Assembly (NCBI RefSeq): GCF_965218915.1
Contig: NZ_OZ244708.1
Location: 1,922,001 to 1,986,000, forward strand
Direction of reading: 5' to 3'
DNA length: 64,000 nucleotides
From: Novosphingopyxis sp965218915
GTDB taxonomy: Bacteria; Pseudomonadota; Alphaproteobacteria; Sphingomonadales; Sphingomonadaceae
This document shows, one piece after another, positions 15,129-24,573 of this stretch; position 1 is the first letter of the stretch, and every line of letters begins with the position of its first letter. A program made the position numbers and the translations under genes. The notes beneath the pieces are model-generated. The model ran no database searches and was not told the DNA's origin. It saw only the letters and a program-made list of their open reading frames with translations.

Positions 15129-16829
15129 ATGACCAACTCCAAGCTTCGTGCAATCTTGTACGCGACCGCCGCGGTGGCGGTTCTCAGCGGCTGCGGCGCC
15201 GACGATATCGCTCAGCCCGATATCGTAATCACGCCGCCGGCACCGGCCCCTGCGCCGACGCCCGCGCCGACGCCGACCCCCACTCCGACTCCGACGCCTA
15301 CGCCTACGCCGACCCCCACTCCGACGCCGACGCCGACGCCTACGCCCACTCCGACACCTACGCCGACCTCGGTTACCGCCGCGCCGGCTTCGGCCTGTAC
15401 CATCGGCACCGTCGATAACGGTATCATCACGCTGGCGAACGATGCCGGTACGGTACGCAATTGCCGTATCTCGGACCGCGTGATCACGCAGAACATCAAC
15501 CTTTCCGCGCGCCGCGACGAAGGCGTTGTCTATACACTTCCCAGCCGTACGGAAATCGGAATGGACCGTGGATTTGACGGTACGGCCAACTCGGCGGTCG
15601 TGATGAGCATCCAGCCCGGCGTTTCGGTCGTCGCGACCGACGTCAGCGCATTTCTCGTCGCCAACCGCGGTTCGCGGCTCGAGGCGGTCGGTACGTCCGA
15701 AGATCCGATTATCTTCACCCATATCGACCAGCTGACCGGCGATGTGGACGATTCCACCAACCGTCTATGGGGCGGCCTCCAACTGCTCGGTCGTGCGCCC
15801 GTCGCCGACTGCGCCAGCGGAACTTCGCTTGCGCAAGGCAATTGTGAACGCTCGGTCGAAGGACCGGTCGGCCAGCCGATTTTCTACGGCGGCAACGTGC
15901 CGACTTGGGACGCGGGTCAGATCCGTTACGCGCAAATCCTGTTCAGCGGTGTGGGTTCGGGCGGCAACGAGCTGCAGGGCCTGACCACCGGCGGCATCGG
16001 ATCGAACACGCAGATCGATTATGTCCAGGTGCACAATAGCGCCGACGACGGCATCGAAAGCTTCGGCGGACGGCAGAACATGTCGCATCTGATCTTTACC
16101 GGTATTTCGGACGATTCGGTCGATCTCGACACCGGCTATCAGGGAGCGATCCAATATGTGATCTCGGTCCGACGGCCGGGTTCCAACACCGGGGAAGCCG
16201 GCGACAGTACGATCTTCGAGATCGACAGCTCGACTGACAGTGCCGCGGCTGCCAACCAGGATCCGCGTACGGACACGGTGATCGCCAACTTCACCATCAT
16301 CAGCCCGGAAACGGATTCGCCGGTCATAAAGCTGCGCGGCGGCGCCGATATTGCGCTCATCAACGGAGTGGTCTTCGGCCAGTCCAACGCTTCCGGCTCT
16401 GCTGGCTGTCTCGATGTCGATAACGCCTTTACCGTACAACCGGCAGGCCCGACGTCGACCGGCAACGACACACCGTCCGACGACGACAATGGACCGCCGG
16501 TGTTTCAATCGGTCGTGTTCGATTGCCCGACGCTCTACGATCCTGACAGCGATGATTTCGAAGCGCAGGCCTTCACCGCCGCCGGCAACACGAACACCAA
16601 TGGCGATTTCACCAACTCGCTGATGTCGGTGTTCATCAACGGTGCCAACGAGAACGGCGTGACGCCGACGGGCAATCTCAGCGAGAACTACAATCTGTTC
16701 CTGGAGAGCCCGGGCTATATCGGTGCCGTCAGAGACGCCAACGACCGCTGGTACGCCGGTTGGACCTGCAACACCGATGTCGTAAATTTCGACAGCGATG
16801 CCGATTGCACCGTCTACCGCGCGAGCTGA
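15129..16829 (+). CDS. outer-membrane/surface lipoprotein with Pro-Thr linker and beta-rich domain, partner of adjacent TBDR
   Basis: 566 residues from ATG 15129 (GGAG upstream). A lipoprotein signal with lipobox LSGC gives a lipidated Cys about 22 residues in. The mature N-terminus (GADD) is followed by a Pro/Ala then Pro-Thr dipeptide tract (15232-15369), a flexible stalk. The remaining 420 residues are beta-rich with recurrent Asn/Asp/Gly turns, suggesting a right-handed beta-helix-like domain (inference), and contain several Cys. I recognise no enzyme motif. A TBDR gene follows 85 bases downstream, and the T2SS operon lies beyond. Paired lipoprotein-TBDR genes often cooperate in capturing a substrate at the surface. 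Substrate unknown. Confidence 0.75.
   Translation: MTNSKLRAILYATAAVAVLSGCGADDIAQPDIVITPPAPAPAPTPAPTPTPTPTPTPTPTPTPTPTPTPTPTPTPTPTPTSVTAAPASACTIGTVDNGIITLANDAGTVRNCRISDRVITQNINLSARRDEGVVYTLPSRTEIGMDRGFDGTANSAVVMSIQPGVSVVATDVSAFLVANRGSRLEAVGTSEDPIIFTHIDQLTGDVDDSTNRLWGGLQLLGRAPVADCASGTSLAQGNCERSVEGPVGQPIFYGGNVPTWDAGQIRYAQILFSGVGSGGNELQGLTTGGIGSNTQIDYVQVHNSADDGIESFGGRQNMSHLIFTGISDDSVDLDTGYQGAIQYVISVRRPGSNTGEAGDSTIFEIDSSTDSAAAANQDPRTDTVIANFTIISPETDSPVIKLRGGADIALINGVVFGQSNASGSAGCLDVDNAFTVQPAGPTSTGNDTPSDDDNGPPVFQSVVFDCPTLYDPDSDDFEAQAFTAAGNTNTNGDFTNSLMSVFINGANENGVTPTGNLSENYNLFLESPGYIGAVRDANDRWYAGWTCNTDVVNFDSDADCTVYRAS
15232..15369 (+). repeat. in-frame hexanucleotide-type repeat encoding Pro-Thr stalk
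   Basis: Tandem six-base units of the type CCGACG/CCTACG/CCGACC/CCCACT encode alternating Pro-Thr. Because the unit is six bases, slippage changes linker length without shifting the frame, so this is expected to vary in length between strains rather than switch the gene off. Confidence 0.85.
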
Positions 16830-16846
16830 TCGGCGAACCGAAACGG

Positions 16847-16880
16847 CGGGGCGGCGACTGCATGAGCGGTTGCCGCCCCG
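16847..16880 (+). promoter_or_regulatory. intercistronic hairpin between lipoprotein and TBDR genes
   Basis: CGGGGCGGC (16847-16855) and GCCGCCCCG (16872-16880) form a perfect 9-bp GC stem around a 16-base loop, in the 85-base gap between the lipoprotein stop and the TBDR start. There is no T-tract. Such hairpins can stabilise the upstream transcript or lower downstream expression, giving excess lipoprotein over receptor. Role inferred. Confidence 0.6.
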
Positions 16881-16914
16881 CACACGCTATCTTTCAAGAA
16901 CGGGGACGACCTCC

Positions 16915-19671
16915 ATGCTCAAGCTGCGCCATATCGGCGGCTTTCTGCTCGCCACTTCCGCGCTGACGGCGGTACCCGCTGCAGCCCAGTCCACCCAGTC
17001 GGTACCGCAGACGCAGCCGCCCTCGGGTGAAACCGCGGCCGACTCACCCGACCAGGATCAGTCGGACGACCAGGACAATGTCGACATTTCCGCTCCCGGT
17101 GCCGGCGAATTTTCAGACGAGATCGTTGTCAGGGGTCGCAATATTCCGCAACCCGTGCGGGACAGCACGCAGGTTGTGAACGTGCTTTCCACCGAAGAGA
17201 TCGCCCGAGCCGGCGACGGCGACATCGCCGGCGCGCTCGGCCGCGTCACCGGCCTTTCGGTGACCACCAACGGTTTCGTCTTCGTGCGCGGTCTGGGCGA
17301 CCGCTATTCGCTGGCGCTACTCAACGGGCTCGCCCTGCCCTCGCCCGAACCGCTGCGCCGCGTGGTGCCGCTCGACCTCTTTCCGACCAGCGTCATATCC
17401 AGCGCGGTGGTGCAGAAGAGCTATTCGGTCAATTATCCCGGCGAGTTCGGCGGCGGTGTCATCAATCTTACCACCCCGGCTATTCCGGACGAGAATTTCC
17501 TCACGGTCGGCGCGGGGATCAGCGGCGACAGCCAGACCACCGCCCAGTTCGGCTATACCTACTATGGCAGCGATACCGATATATTGGGCTATGACGACGG
17601 CACGCGCGGCAGCGATCTGGACGGCCTGCGCGACGCGCTCGACACCCGCACTCCGATCAATCAAGGCAATTACGGTCAGGACAATCTGACCGCTCTGGCC
17701 AAGCTCGTCCCGGTCTCGGCGACCGGCGTCCTGCAGCGCAATTACGAAATTCCGGCCAACGCCAGTTTCGATGCCAATGCGGGTTACAGCTTCTATGCCG
17801 GCGACACCAGGCTCGGTGTGATCGCCAATGCGGGTTACAGCAATGGCTGGCGCACCCGCGCCGAGCTGCAGCAGGTGGCCGACGGCCCGACGTTTAACCG
17901 CAATTCGGTAGTGGTGCGGACCGAGAACCGGATCGTTGCCAACGGCCTTCTCGGCCTTGGCGCGGAGTTCGACGACGACAACAAGATCCGCTTCACCAAC
18001 CTCTACATTCACGATACCTCGAAACTTGCCCGGCGCGCGGGTATTTATACCTTTAACTCGGGCGACGTAATCGATCGCGTCGGAAATCCGTTCGATCGCA
18101 TCGAAAGCGCCAGCAGCTTCGTCCAGCGCCAGCTGATCAACTCGCAGCTGGTCGGCGAATTCAAGTTCGGCGATCTTTCGGTCGAGGCGCGCGGCGCCTA
18201 CGCCAATTCCAAGCGCAAATCGCCGCTCGAATGGACCATCCCCTATTTGTACAATGCCGGGGAAAACAGTTATTCGAACGATCTGCGTGCCTCGCCCCCC
18301 AGCATCACGTTCAGCGATCTGAACGAGGATGTGTGGAACGGCGGCATCGATTTCGCCTATGCGCTGCCGATCGACCTCAACGTCGTGCTTTCGGCCGGTT
18401 ACAGCTATACCGACGTCTCGCGCGATTTCACCAGCCGGACGCTCGAATTTCGCGATGGCGGCCGCCAGCTTGCCAACGAGACGATCCTGCCGTTCGACAT
18501 TCTGCCGATCCAGTATCTCCTCTCCCCCGGATCGATCGATTTCAACGAAATCTATCTCAACGAAACGACGATCGATACGCTGAACATCCAGTATCGCGGC
18601 GATCTCACCGTGCATGGCGCCTATGCCAAGGCCGAGGTCGAGTTGACCGGCGGCGTCCGCCTGGAAGCGGGCGTACGCTACGAATCTGGCGATCAATCGA
18701 TCACCTTGGTTGATTATTTCGGCACCAACCCGAGCGGCGATTTCGTCCAGACGCTGAACAACGATTATTTCCTTCCGGCGGCGACGTTGACCTGGAACTT
18801 CGCGGACGATTTTCAATTTCGCGTCAACGGATCGAAGACCGTCGCCCGGCCACAATTTCGCGAGCTCGCGCCGATCCCCTTTCAGGATGTCGAATCCGAC
18901 CGGAGCTTTTCAGGCAATCCGTTCCTGGTCGACAGCGAGTTGATCAATGCGGAAGCGCGCGTCGAATATTATCCGGGACGGGGCGAGCGCATTTCGATCG
19001 CCGGGTTCTACAAGAATATCGACAATCCGATCGAAACCATTGCCGACGTGAACGAAAACCGCCTGAGCGCCACATTCGCCAATGCGCCGAGCGCAGACCT
19101 TTATGGCGGCGAGATCGAACTGGTGAAATTCTTTCCGCTCGACGGCTTGTTCTCCAGCGACCTCTTTGCCACCAAGCGGATCGTGCTTTCGGCGAACTAC
19201 ACCTACAGCCAGTCGAGCATCAAGGCCGACACGGACAACATGGTGCGCATTTACCGCCCGCCGAACAACTTCCTCGAACTGTCCTCCGATCAGGTGTTCG
19301 TCGATGGCCGCCCGATTACCGGGCAGTCCGAACATCTCGCCAATCTGCAATTCGGTATCGAAGATACCGAACTCCTGCAGCAAGTCACGTTTCTGCTTAG
19401 CTATGCCAGCGACCGCGTCTCCAATCGCGGTCCGCGCAATACCGGCGGCGGGATCGACCCGGACATCGTCGAGAGCCCGGGACTACGGCTCGACATCGTG
19501 GCGCGCGAGGGCTTCGATATTTCGGGTCAGGAGTTCGAGCTGAAGTTCGAGGCTCGCAACATCACGGGACGCGACTTCTACGAGCGACAATTTGGCGACG
19601 GCTATACCGTGCTGAACAATGTCTATGAGGTCGGCACGACCTTTGCCGCCAGTCTCAGCGCCAGGTTCTGA
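16915..19671 (+). CDS. TonB-dependent outer-membrane receptor
   Basis: 918 residues from ATG 16915 (GGGGAC upstream). A signal peptide ends around VPAAAQS and is followed by a low-complexity Gln/Asp-rich segment. The plug domain starts at EIVVRGRNIPQ and contains VFVRGLGDRYSLALLNGLALPSPEP, YSVNYPGEFGGGVINLTTPAIP and related conserved sequence. The 22-strand barrel ends VGTTFAASLSARF, with the terminal Phe required for barrel assembly. It imports a ligand across the outer membrane using TonB energy. The RGLGDRYS type of plug is common in sphingomonad and Caulobacter receptors of unknown ligand. Context (Pho-box-like site, lipoprotein, T2SS) hints at phosphate or organophosphate nutrition (inference). 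Confidence 0.9.
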   Translation: MLKLRHIGGFLLATSALTAVPAAAQSTQSVPQTQPPSGETAADSPDQDQSDDQDNVDISAPGAGEFSDEIVVRGRNIPQPVRDSTQVVNVLSTEEIARAGDGDIAGALGRVTGLSVTTNGFVFVRGLGDRYSLALLNGLALPSPEPLRRVVPLDLFPTSVISSAVVQKSYSVNYPGEFGGGVINLTTPAIPDENFLTVGAGISGDSQTTAQFGYTYYGSDTDILGYDDGTRGSDLDGLRDALDTRTPINQGNYGQDNLTALAKLVPVSATGVLQRNYEIPANASFDANAGYSFYAGDTRLGVIANAGYSNGWRTRAELQQVADGPTFNRNSVVVRTENRIVANGLLGLGAEFDDDNKIRFTNLYIHDTSKLARRAGIYTFNSGDVIDRVGNPFDRIESASSFVQRQLINSQLVGEFKFGDLSVEARGAYANSKRKSPLEWTIPYLYNAGENSYSNDLRASPPSITFSDLNEDVWNGGIDFAYALPIDLNVVLSAGYSYTDVSRDFTSRTLEFRDGGRQLANETILPFDILPIQYLLSPGSIDFNEIYLNETTIDTLNIQYRGDLTVHGAYAKAEVELTGGVRLEAGVRYESGDQSITLVDYFGTNPSGDFVQTLNNDYFLPAATLTWNFADDFQFRVNGSKTVARPQFRELAPIPFQDVESDRSFSGNPFLVDSELINAEARVEYYPGRGERISIAGFYKNIDNPIETIADVNENRLSATFANAPSADLYGGEIELVKFFPLDGLFSSDLFATKRIVLSANYTYSQSSIKADTDNMVRIYRPPNNFLELSSDQVFVDGRPITGQSEHLANLQFGIEDTELLQQVTFLLSYASDRVSNRGPRNTGGGIDPDIVESPGLRLDIVAREGFDISGQEFELKFEARNITGRDFYERQFGDGYTVLNNVYEVGTTFAASLSARF

Positions 19672-19738
19672 ACCGTGATGGCGGGCGGGCATGGCCTCGG
19701 CCAACCCCCTTCGATTGCCCTTGGAGCGACGCTCGGTC

Positions 19739-19778
19739 TTGTCACAAACGTTACTTTCGGTTGTCACGCTGCAGTCAT
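19739..19778 (+). promoter_or_regulatory. Pho-box-like array of 11-bp-spaced heptamers upstream of gspC
   Basis: TTGTCAC at 19739, GTTACTT at 19750, TTGTCAC at 19761 and CAGTCAT at 19772 start exactly 11 bases apart, separated by 4-base spacers. This 7+4 periodicity and the TGTCA core are the defining layout of PhoB binding sites. The site is 93 bases upstream of the chosen gspC start and downstream of the TBDR stop. It suggests that the T2SS operon has its own phosphate-starvation promoter. Confidence 0.55.
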
Positions 19779-19870
19779 GAACTATGAATAGCGGAGGGCT
19801 CGCGTGATCATGGCCGCTGCCGGGGGGCGCGGTCTGATTCGATTATGCCTGGATCGGGTTGGGAGTGTCC

Positions 19871-20740
19871 GTGCGCAGTTTGTTCGAGACCGGTTTTCGC
19901 ACCGATCGCCTGCGGTCGCTTCCGCGGCCGAGCCTGTTCGCGTTGTTCTTCAGCATCGCCCTGCTTGCGCTGCTCATCCAGATCGCAAGACTCGTCTGGA
20001 CCGTCGTCACACCGATATCGCCGGTCGGCGACTGGCGCCCGGCGAGCGCGGTGGTGCTTCCGCTGGCTACGCGGCAAGCCTTGTTCACCAGTTTCAATCC
20101 CTTTTCGCGCGGCGCAAAACTCGATGAAGGCCAGGCGGTCGTCACATCGCTCCAGATCGAACTGTTCGGCATATTGATGAACGGCAGTTCGGGCCTTGGC
20201 TCGGCGATCATCGCTGGTAGCGACGGCATTCAGAACAGCTATGTAGTCGGCGAAGAAATCCAGTCCGGTGTAACGCTGGTGGGCGTGGCGTTCGATCATG
20301 TGGTGGTCAGCCGCGGGGGGACTCAGGAGCGCGTCTATCTCGATCAATCGGTGCCCGCTGAAGTGGTCGGTGCCGGCAGTTCCCCGTCGACCGGTGGCAC
20401 CGCAGGGGCCAAGCCGCTTGGAACCTCGGACGCCACCGTATCGAGCACCGGCAATCCGCCGCGCACGGTGGAAAATCTCAACAAGTTCGTCGCCTTGAAC
20501 CCGCGCACCGTGGGCGGCAGGATTACCGGCGTCGTGGCCGCACCCAGCGGCGACGTTGCGGGTTATCGCGCCATGGGCTTTTTGCCTGGCGACATCATCA
20601 CTGCGGTTAATGGGCGGCAGATCAAATCCGCGTCCGACGCCGCCTTCGTCCAGCAGCAGATCAAGCCCGGCGCGCGGCTGTCGCTGATGGTCGAACGCGG
20701 TGCTCAGACCGTTCCTCTCGCCTTGAATTTGGAGCAGTAA
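19871..20740 (+). CDS. gspC: type II secretion system inner-membrane protein GspC
   Basis: About 289 residues from GTG 19871, preferred because GGGAG lies five bases upstream; a TTG at 19859 would add four residues. A short cytoplasmic N-terminus is followed by one membrane helix (LFALFFSIALLALLIQIARLVW). The periplasmic homology region follows (LQIELFGILMNGSSGLGSAIIAG, YVVGEEIQSGVTLVGV), then a Ser/Gly/Thr-rich linker and a C-terminal PDZ domain (RITGVVAAPSGDVAGYRAMGFLPGDIITAVNGRQI). GspC connects the inner-membrane platform to the secretin GspD and may help select substrates. First gene of the gsp operon; its stop directly abuts the TTG start of gspD. Confidence 0.93.
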   Translation: MRSLFETGFRTDRLRSLPRPSLFALFFSIALLALLIQIARLVWTVVTPISPVGDWRPASAVVLPLATRQALFTSFNPFSRGAKLDEGQAVVTSLQIELFGILMNGSSGLGSAIIAGSDGIQNSYVVGEEIQSGVTLVGVAFDHVVVSRGGTQERVYLDQSVPAEVVGAGSSPSTGGTAGAKPLGTSDATVSSTGNPPRTVENLNKFVALNPRTVGGRITGVVAAPSGDVAGYRAMGFLPGDIITAVNGRQIKSASDAAFVQQQIKPGARLSLMVERGAQTVPLALNLEQ

Positions 20741-23002
20741 TTGCTACGCAAGATTTCTCTCATCGCCGCGGCGTTCATGATGGTGGTCGCCGAGCCGGTC
20801 TCCGCGCAATATGTGATGAACATGCGCGACGCCGACGTCCGGGCTTTCATCCAGGATGCCGGTCGCGTCACCGGCCGCACCTTCATCGTTGACAGCAAGG
20901 TGCAAGGCACGGTCTCGGTCGTCGTCGAGCGCCCGCTCAGCCGCTCCGAATATTTCGAGATATTTCTATCGACCTTGCGCGCCAACGGTCTCGTCGCGGT
21001 ACCGACCAGCGGCGGGGCCTATCGTATCCAGCAGGCTGAAGGCGCCGCCACGCAGCCCAGCCGCGTCGGCAGCCGCGCGCGTTCAGCCAGCGAATTCGTG
21101 ACCGAAGTGTTCCGCCTCCACTCGATCGACGCGACTCAGGCGGTCGAGAGCCTGCGTCCGCTGGTCAGCCGCGAGGGTTCGATCACCGCCAATCGCAGCG
21201 CCAACAGTATCATCGTCGCGGACTATGCCGACAATATCCGCCGGATGCGTCAGCTGATCGGCCAGATCGATCGCGATAATAGCGCGACCCGCGTGGTCAA
21301 TCTGCAGAACGCCGACGCCAGCGAGATCGCCCAGTCGCTGCAAGCACTGGCGACGCAGGGCGTGGCGGGCGAAGGTGCGGTGGCGCCGGTTTCGGTCGTC
21401 CCCTTCCCGACCAGCAATTCGATCGCCCTGCGCGGCGATCCGTCGGCAGTAGCGGAGTTCGTGCGCATCGCGCAGGATCTCGATCAGCGCTCGCGCAGCA
21501 CCAGCGAGGTGAAGATCTACCGCCTCGATTATGCCGACGCCGAGACGCTGCTTCCCGTGCTGCAGCAACTGGTGGGCCAGCAACAGACCGCCACGGTGAC
21601 CGCGCCCAGCGCCAATATCCCGGCGCTGGCGCAGAACGTCACGTCGGGTTCTTCATCCGATTCGTCGAGCACGCCTGCCGCGGTCAGCACGGTCACCACC
21701 AGCAGCGGCGGCGCCTCGAACAGCGGTATCGCCGGCCGGCGTCCCGCGATCATCACCCGCTACGAGGGCACCAACGCCATCATCGTGGCCGCCGATCCGG
21801 ACACGCAGCGCACCATCGGCGAGGTCATCCGCCAGCTCGATATTCGCCAGGACCAGATCCAGGTCGAAGCGATCATCGTCGAGATTTCGGACTCGCTGGC
21901 CAAGGAACTGGGCGTCCAGTTCCTGTTCGGCGACAACAATATCGGCTACGGCGTCACCAATTTTTCGAACATCCAGCCCAATATCCTCGATATCGCGGGC
22001 GGCATACTCGCCAACCAGCTTGATCAGACGACCACGGTGATCAACGGGACGTCGGTCACGACCAGCACCAACAGCGCGACCGGCGATCTGCTGCGCCAGA
22101 ATGCGGCGCAAGCCATACTTGGAGCGCGCGGCGGTTTCCTCGGCCTCGGGATACCGCTCGGCGGCGGCGGCATATTGGGCGCGCTGATCAACGCTGTGCG
22201 CGCGGATACCGAATCGAACGTGCTCTCCACCCCCTCGCTCACCGTGAACAACGGGCTGGAGGGCTCGATCCTGTTCGGTCAGGAAATCCCGGTATCGACC
22301 GGCGAGGCGCTGTCGAACAATTTCGACAACGCCTTTCGTACCATCCAGCGGCAGAATGTCGGCATCGAGCTGATCGTGACGCCGCAGATCAACGCGGGCG
22401 ACGAGGTGCGGCTCGACCTGCAGCAGGAAGTCAGCTCGATCGCCGGGCCCGTATCGGATGATTTCAACGAGCTGATAATCAACAAGCGCGAGATCAAGAC
22501 CACGCTGACCGTCGGCAACGGTGAGATCGCGGTGCTCGGCGGGCTGCTCGACGACAACGAGCGGCGCACGATCCAGAAGATTCCGCTGCTCGGCGACATC
22601 CCGATCATCGGCGAGCTGTTCAAGTCGCGCGCGCGGACCCGGGTCAAGACCAACCTGCTCGTCTTCATCCGCCCGACCATCCTGCGCAGCCGTGCCGACC
22701 AGGCGAAGATCGCGGCGCAGCGCTATGGCTATCTGCGTGGCCAGCAGCTATTGCGCCGCCCGGACCAGGAGCCGACGCTCGACGAGCTGGTACGCGATTA
22801 TCTGGGCGCGGTTCCCCCCGGCGGTCCATACATCTTCCAGCCCGGCGATACGCTGATCGGCGCGACCGGCACGCTGCCGCCGCCCCCGCCCGGAACGGTG
22901 GTGGTGCCGGTCGACGTTCCGCCCAGCGCCGTGACGCCGGTCTATCAGGAACCGGGCGAACTGCCCGCGCGCGGCGGACCTGATGGCGAGACGCCGCGAT
23001 GA
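20741..23002 (+). CDS. gspD: type II secretion system secretin GspD
   Basis: 753 residues starting at TTG 20741, with GGAG just upstream inside the end of gspC. The signal peptide ends at VSA-QYVMNMRDADV. The N0 domain (ADVRAFIQDAGRVTGRTFIVD) is followed by N1-N3 repeats (VFRLHSIDATQAVESLRPLVS; RVVNLQNADASEIAQSLQAL; IYRLDYADAETLLPVLQQLV), a Ser/Thr-rich insert near 300-330, then the secretin core with VEAIIVEISDSLAKELGVQF and SVGNGEIAVLGGLL-type sequence. The core ends in KSRARTRVKTNLLVFIRPTIL. It forms the outer-membrane channel of the T2SS. No separate pilotin gene is seen nearby, and the C-terminal Pro-rich tail is long. Confidence 0.96.
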   Translation: MLRKISLIAAAFMMVVAEPVSAQYVMNMRDADVRAFIQDAGRVTGRTFIVDSKVQGTVSVVVERPLSRSEYFEIFLSTLRANGLVAVPTSGGAYRIQQAEGAATQPSRVGSRARSASEFVTEVFRLHSIDATQAVESLRPLVSREGSITANRSANSIIVADYADNIRRMRQLIGQIDRDNSATRVVNLQNADASEIAQSLQALATQGVAGEGAVAPVSVVPFPTSNSIALRGDPSAVAEFVRIAQDLDQRSRSTSEVKIYRLDYADAETLLPVLQQLVGQQQTATVTAPSANIPALAQNVTSGSSSDSSSTPAAVSTVTTSSGGASNSGIAGRRPAIITRYEGTNAIIVAADPDTQRTIGEVIRQLDIRQDQIQVEAIIVEISDSLAKELGVQFLFGDNNIGYGVTNFSNIQPNILDIAGGILANQLDQTTTVINGTSVTTSTNSATGDLLRQNAAQAILGARGGFLGLGIPLGGGGILGALINAVRADTESNVLSTPSLTVNNGLEGSILFGQEIPVSTGEALSNNFDNAFRTIQRQNVGIELIVTPQINAGDEVRLDLQQEVSSIAGPVSDDFNELIINKREIKTTLTVGNGEIAVLGGLLDDNERRTIQKIPLLGDIPIIGELFKSRARTRVKTNLLVFIRPTILRSRADQAKIAAQRYGYLRGQQLLRRPDQEPTLDELVRDYLGAVPPGGPYIFQPGDTLIGATGTLPPPPPGTVVVPVDVPPSAVTPVYQEPGELPARGGPDGETPR

Positions 23003-24573
23003 GGATCGGGCGCGGCAAACCCGTGGCGGCCGAGGAGCCGGTGCTGCCGCCGAGCGGCATTCCCGATACGCCGTTCGCCGCGCCGGGCGAGGATCGCCCC
23101 GCCCGCGCGCCGCTGCTCGACATCCCCTATGGTTTCGCGCGCGAACATGGCGTGGTGCTGCTGAAACAGGAGAACCAGCGGCTCTCGGTCGCGGTCCGCG
23201 AGGGCGCGGATCCGATGATCCTGCTCGAGGTCCGCCGCCATCTCGCCATGCCGTTCGATGTCGACTTCGTCGACGTGCCGACGTTCGACAAGCATCTCAG
23301 CAACCATTATGCGATGGACGGCAGCGCCGCGGAAATGGCCGGTGCGCTCGACATCGGCTCGGAGGGCATCAGCGACCTACCGACCGCCGACGATCTGCTC
23401 GACAGCGCCGACGATGCGCCCGCCATTCGCCTGATCAACGGCATCATCGCCGAGGCCGCGCGCCAGGGCGTTTCCGACATCCATATCGAGCCCTATGAAA
23501 GCGGCCTCGTCGTTCGGATGCGGATCGACGGGATGCTGCAGGAAAAGCTGCGCATGCCGCCGCATGTCGCGCCGGTGGTGGTCAGCCGGATCAAGGTGAT
23601 GGCGCGGCTCGACATCGCCGAACGCCGCATTCCGCAGGACGGCCGCATCGGTCTGACGCTCGGCGGGAAGCTGCTCGACGTGCGCGTGTCCACTCTCCCC
23701 AGTCGCGCGGGCGAGCGCGTGGTGCTGCGTATTCTCGACAAGGAAAATGCCGGGATCGACCTCGATCTGCTGGGCATGTCGGACACCGCCGAGGTGATCC
23801 TGCGCGAGGCGCTGGCCGAACCCAATGGCATCATCCTGGTCACCGGCCCGACCGGCTCGGGCAAGACCACCACGCTTTATGCCAGCCTGCGCCAATTGAA
23901 CGACGGCAGCCGCAATATCCTGACCGTCGAGGACCCGGTCGAATATGCCGTCGACGGCGTGGGGCAGACGCAGGTCAATCCCAAGGTCGGCATGAGCTTC
24001 GCCGCGGGCCTCCGCGCGATCCTGCGCCAGGATCCCGACGTGGTGATGATCGGCGAAATCCGCGACCGCGAGACCGCCGACATCGCGGTGCAGGCCTCGC
24101 TCACCGGCCATCTCGTGTTGTCCACCGTCCACACCAACGACGCGATCGGCGCGATCACGCGGATGCGCGACATGAAGGTGGAGCCGTTCCTGCTTGCTTC
24201 CACCCTGCGCGCGGTGCTGGCGCAACGGCTGGTGCGGCGACTGTGCCCCGAATGCCGCAAACCGGTGGAGGCCAGCGGCAGCGTCGCCTCGTTGCTCGGT
24301 TTCGACACCGGCACCATCGTTTACGAACCGGTCGGCTGCCAAGAATGCAACAATACCGGCTATGCCGGACGTATCGGTGTGTTCGAGGCGGTGCGGATCG
24401 ACGAGACGATCCGCCGTCTGATCAACGATAACGGAGACGAAGCGATCATCGCGCGTCACGCCTTTTTGAAGCAGCCCAATCTGTCGAGCGCCGCGCGGAG
24501 GCTGGTGCAGAGCGGGCAGACCACGCCCGAGGAGGCGATCCGCATCTCGCGGCGCGAGGATGTGGATGCCTGA
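22999..24573 (+). CDS. gspE: type II secretion system ATPase GspE
   Basis: 524 residues; the start overlaps the gspD stop by ATGA. The N-terminal GspE-N region binds GspL in relatives. The ATPase core has the Walker A GPTGSGKTT (about residue 283), the Asp box and Walker B DPDVVMIGEIRD, and the His box LVLSTVHTNDA. The zinc-binding tetracysteine motif is intact: CPEC (about 416-419) and CQEC (about 450-453). GspE hydrolyses ATP at the inner membrane to drive pseudopilus assembly. Its last eight bases overlap gspF. Confidence 0.96.
   Translation: MRIGRGKPVAAEEPVLPPSGIPDTPFAAPGEDRPARAPLLDIPYGFAREHGVVLLKQENQRLSVAVREGADPMILLEVRRHLAMPFDVDFVDVPTFDKHLSNHYAMDGSAAEMAGALDIGSEGISDLPTADDLLDSADDAPAIRLINGIIAEAARQGVSDIHIEPYESGLVVRMRIDGMLQEKLRMPPHVAPVVVSRIKVMARLDIAERRIPQDGRIGLTLGGKLLDVRVSTLPSRAGERVVLRILDKENAGIDLDLLGMSDTAEVILREALAEPNGIILVTGPTGSGKTTTLYASLRQLNDGSRNILTVEDPVEYAVDGVGQTQVNPKVGMSFAAGLRAILRQDPDVVMIGEIRDRETADIAVQASLTGHLVLSTVHTNDAIGAITRMRDMKVEPFLLASTLRAVLAQRLVRRLCPECRKPVEASGSVASLLGFDTGTIVYEPVGCQECNNTGYAGRIGVFEAVRIDETIRRLINDNGDEAIIARHAFLKQPNLSSAARRLVQSGQTTPEEAIRISRREDVDA

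Noticed and set aside
15240..15375. Tandem repeat considered as a CRISPR-like or minisatellite locus
   Set aside because: Six-base units without spacers, inside a coding sequence as a Pro-Thr stalk; no cas genes nearby.
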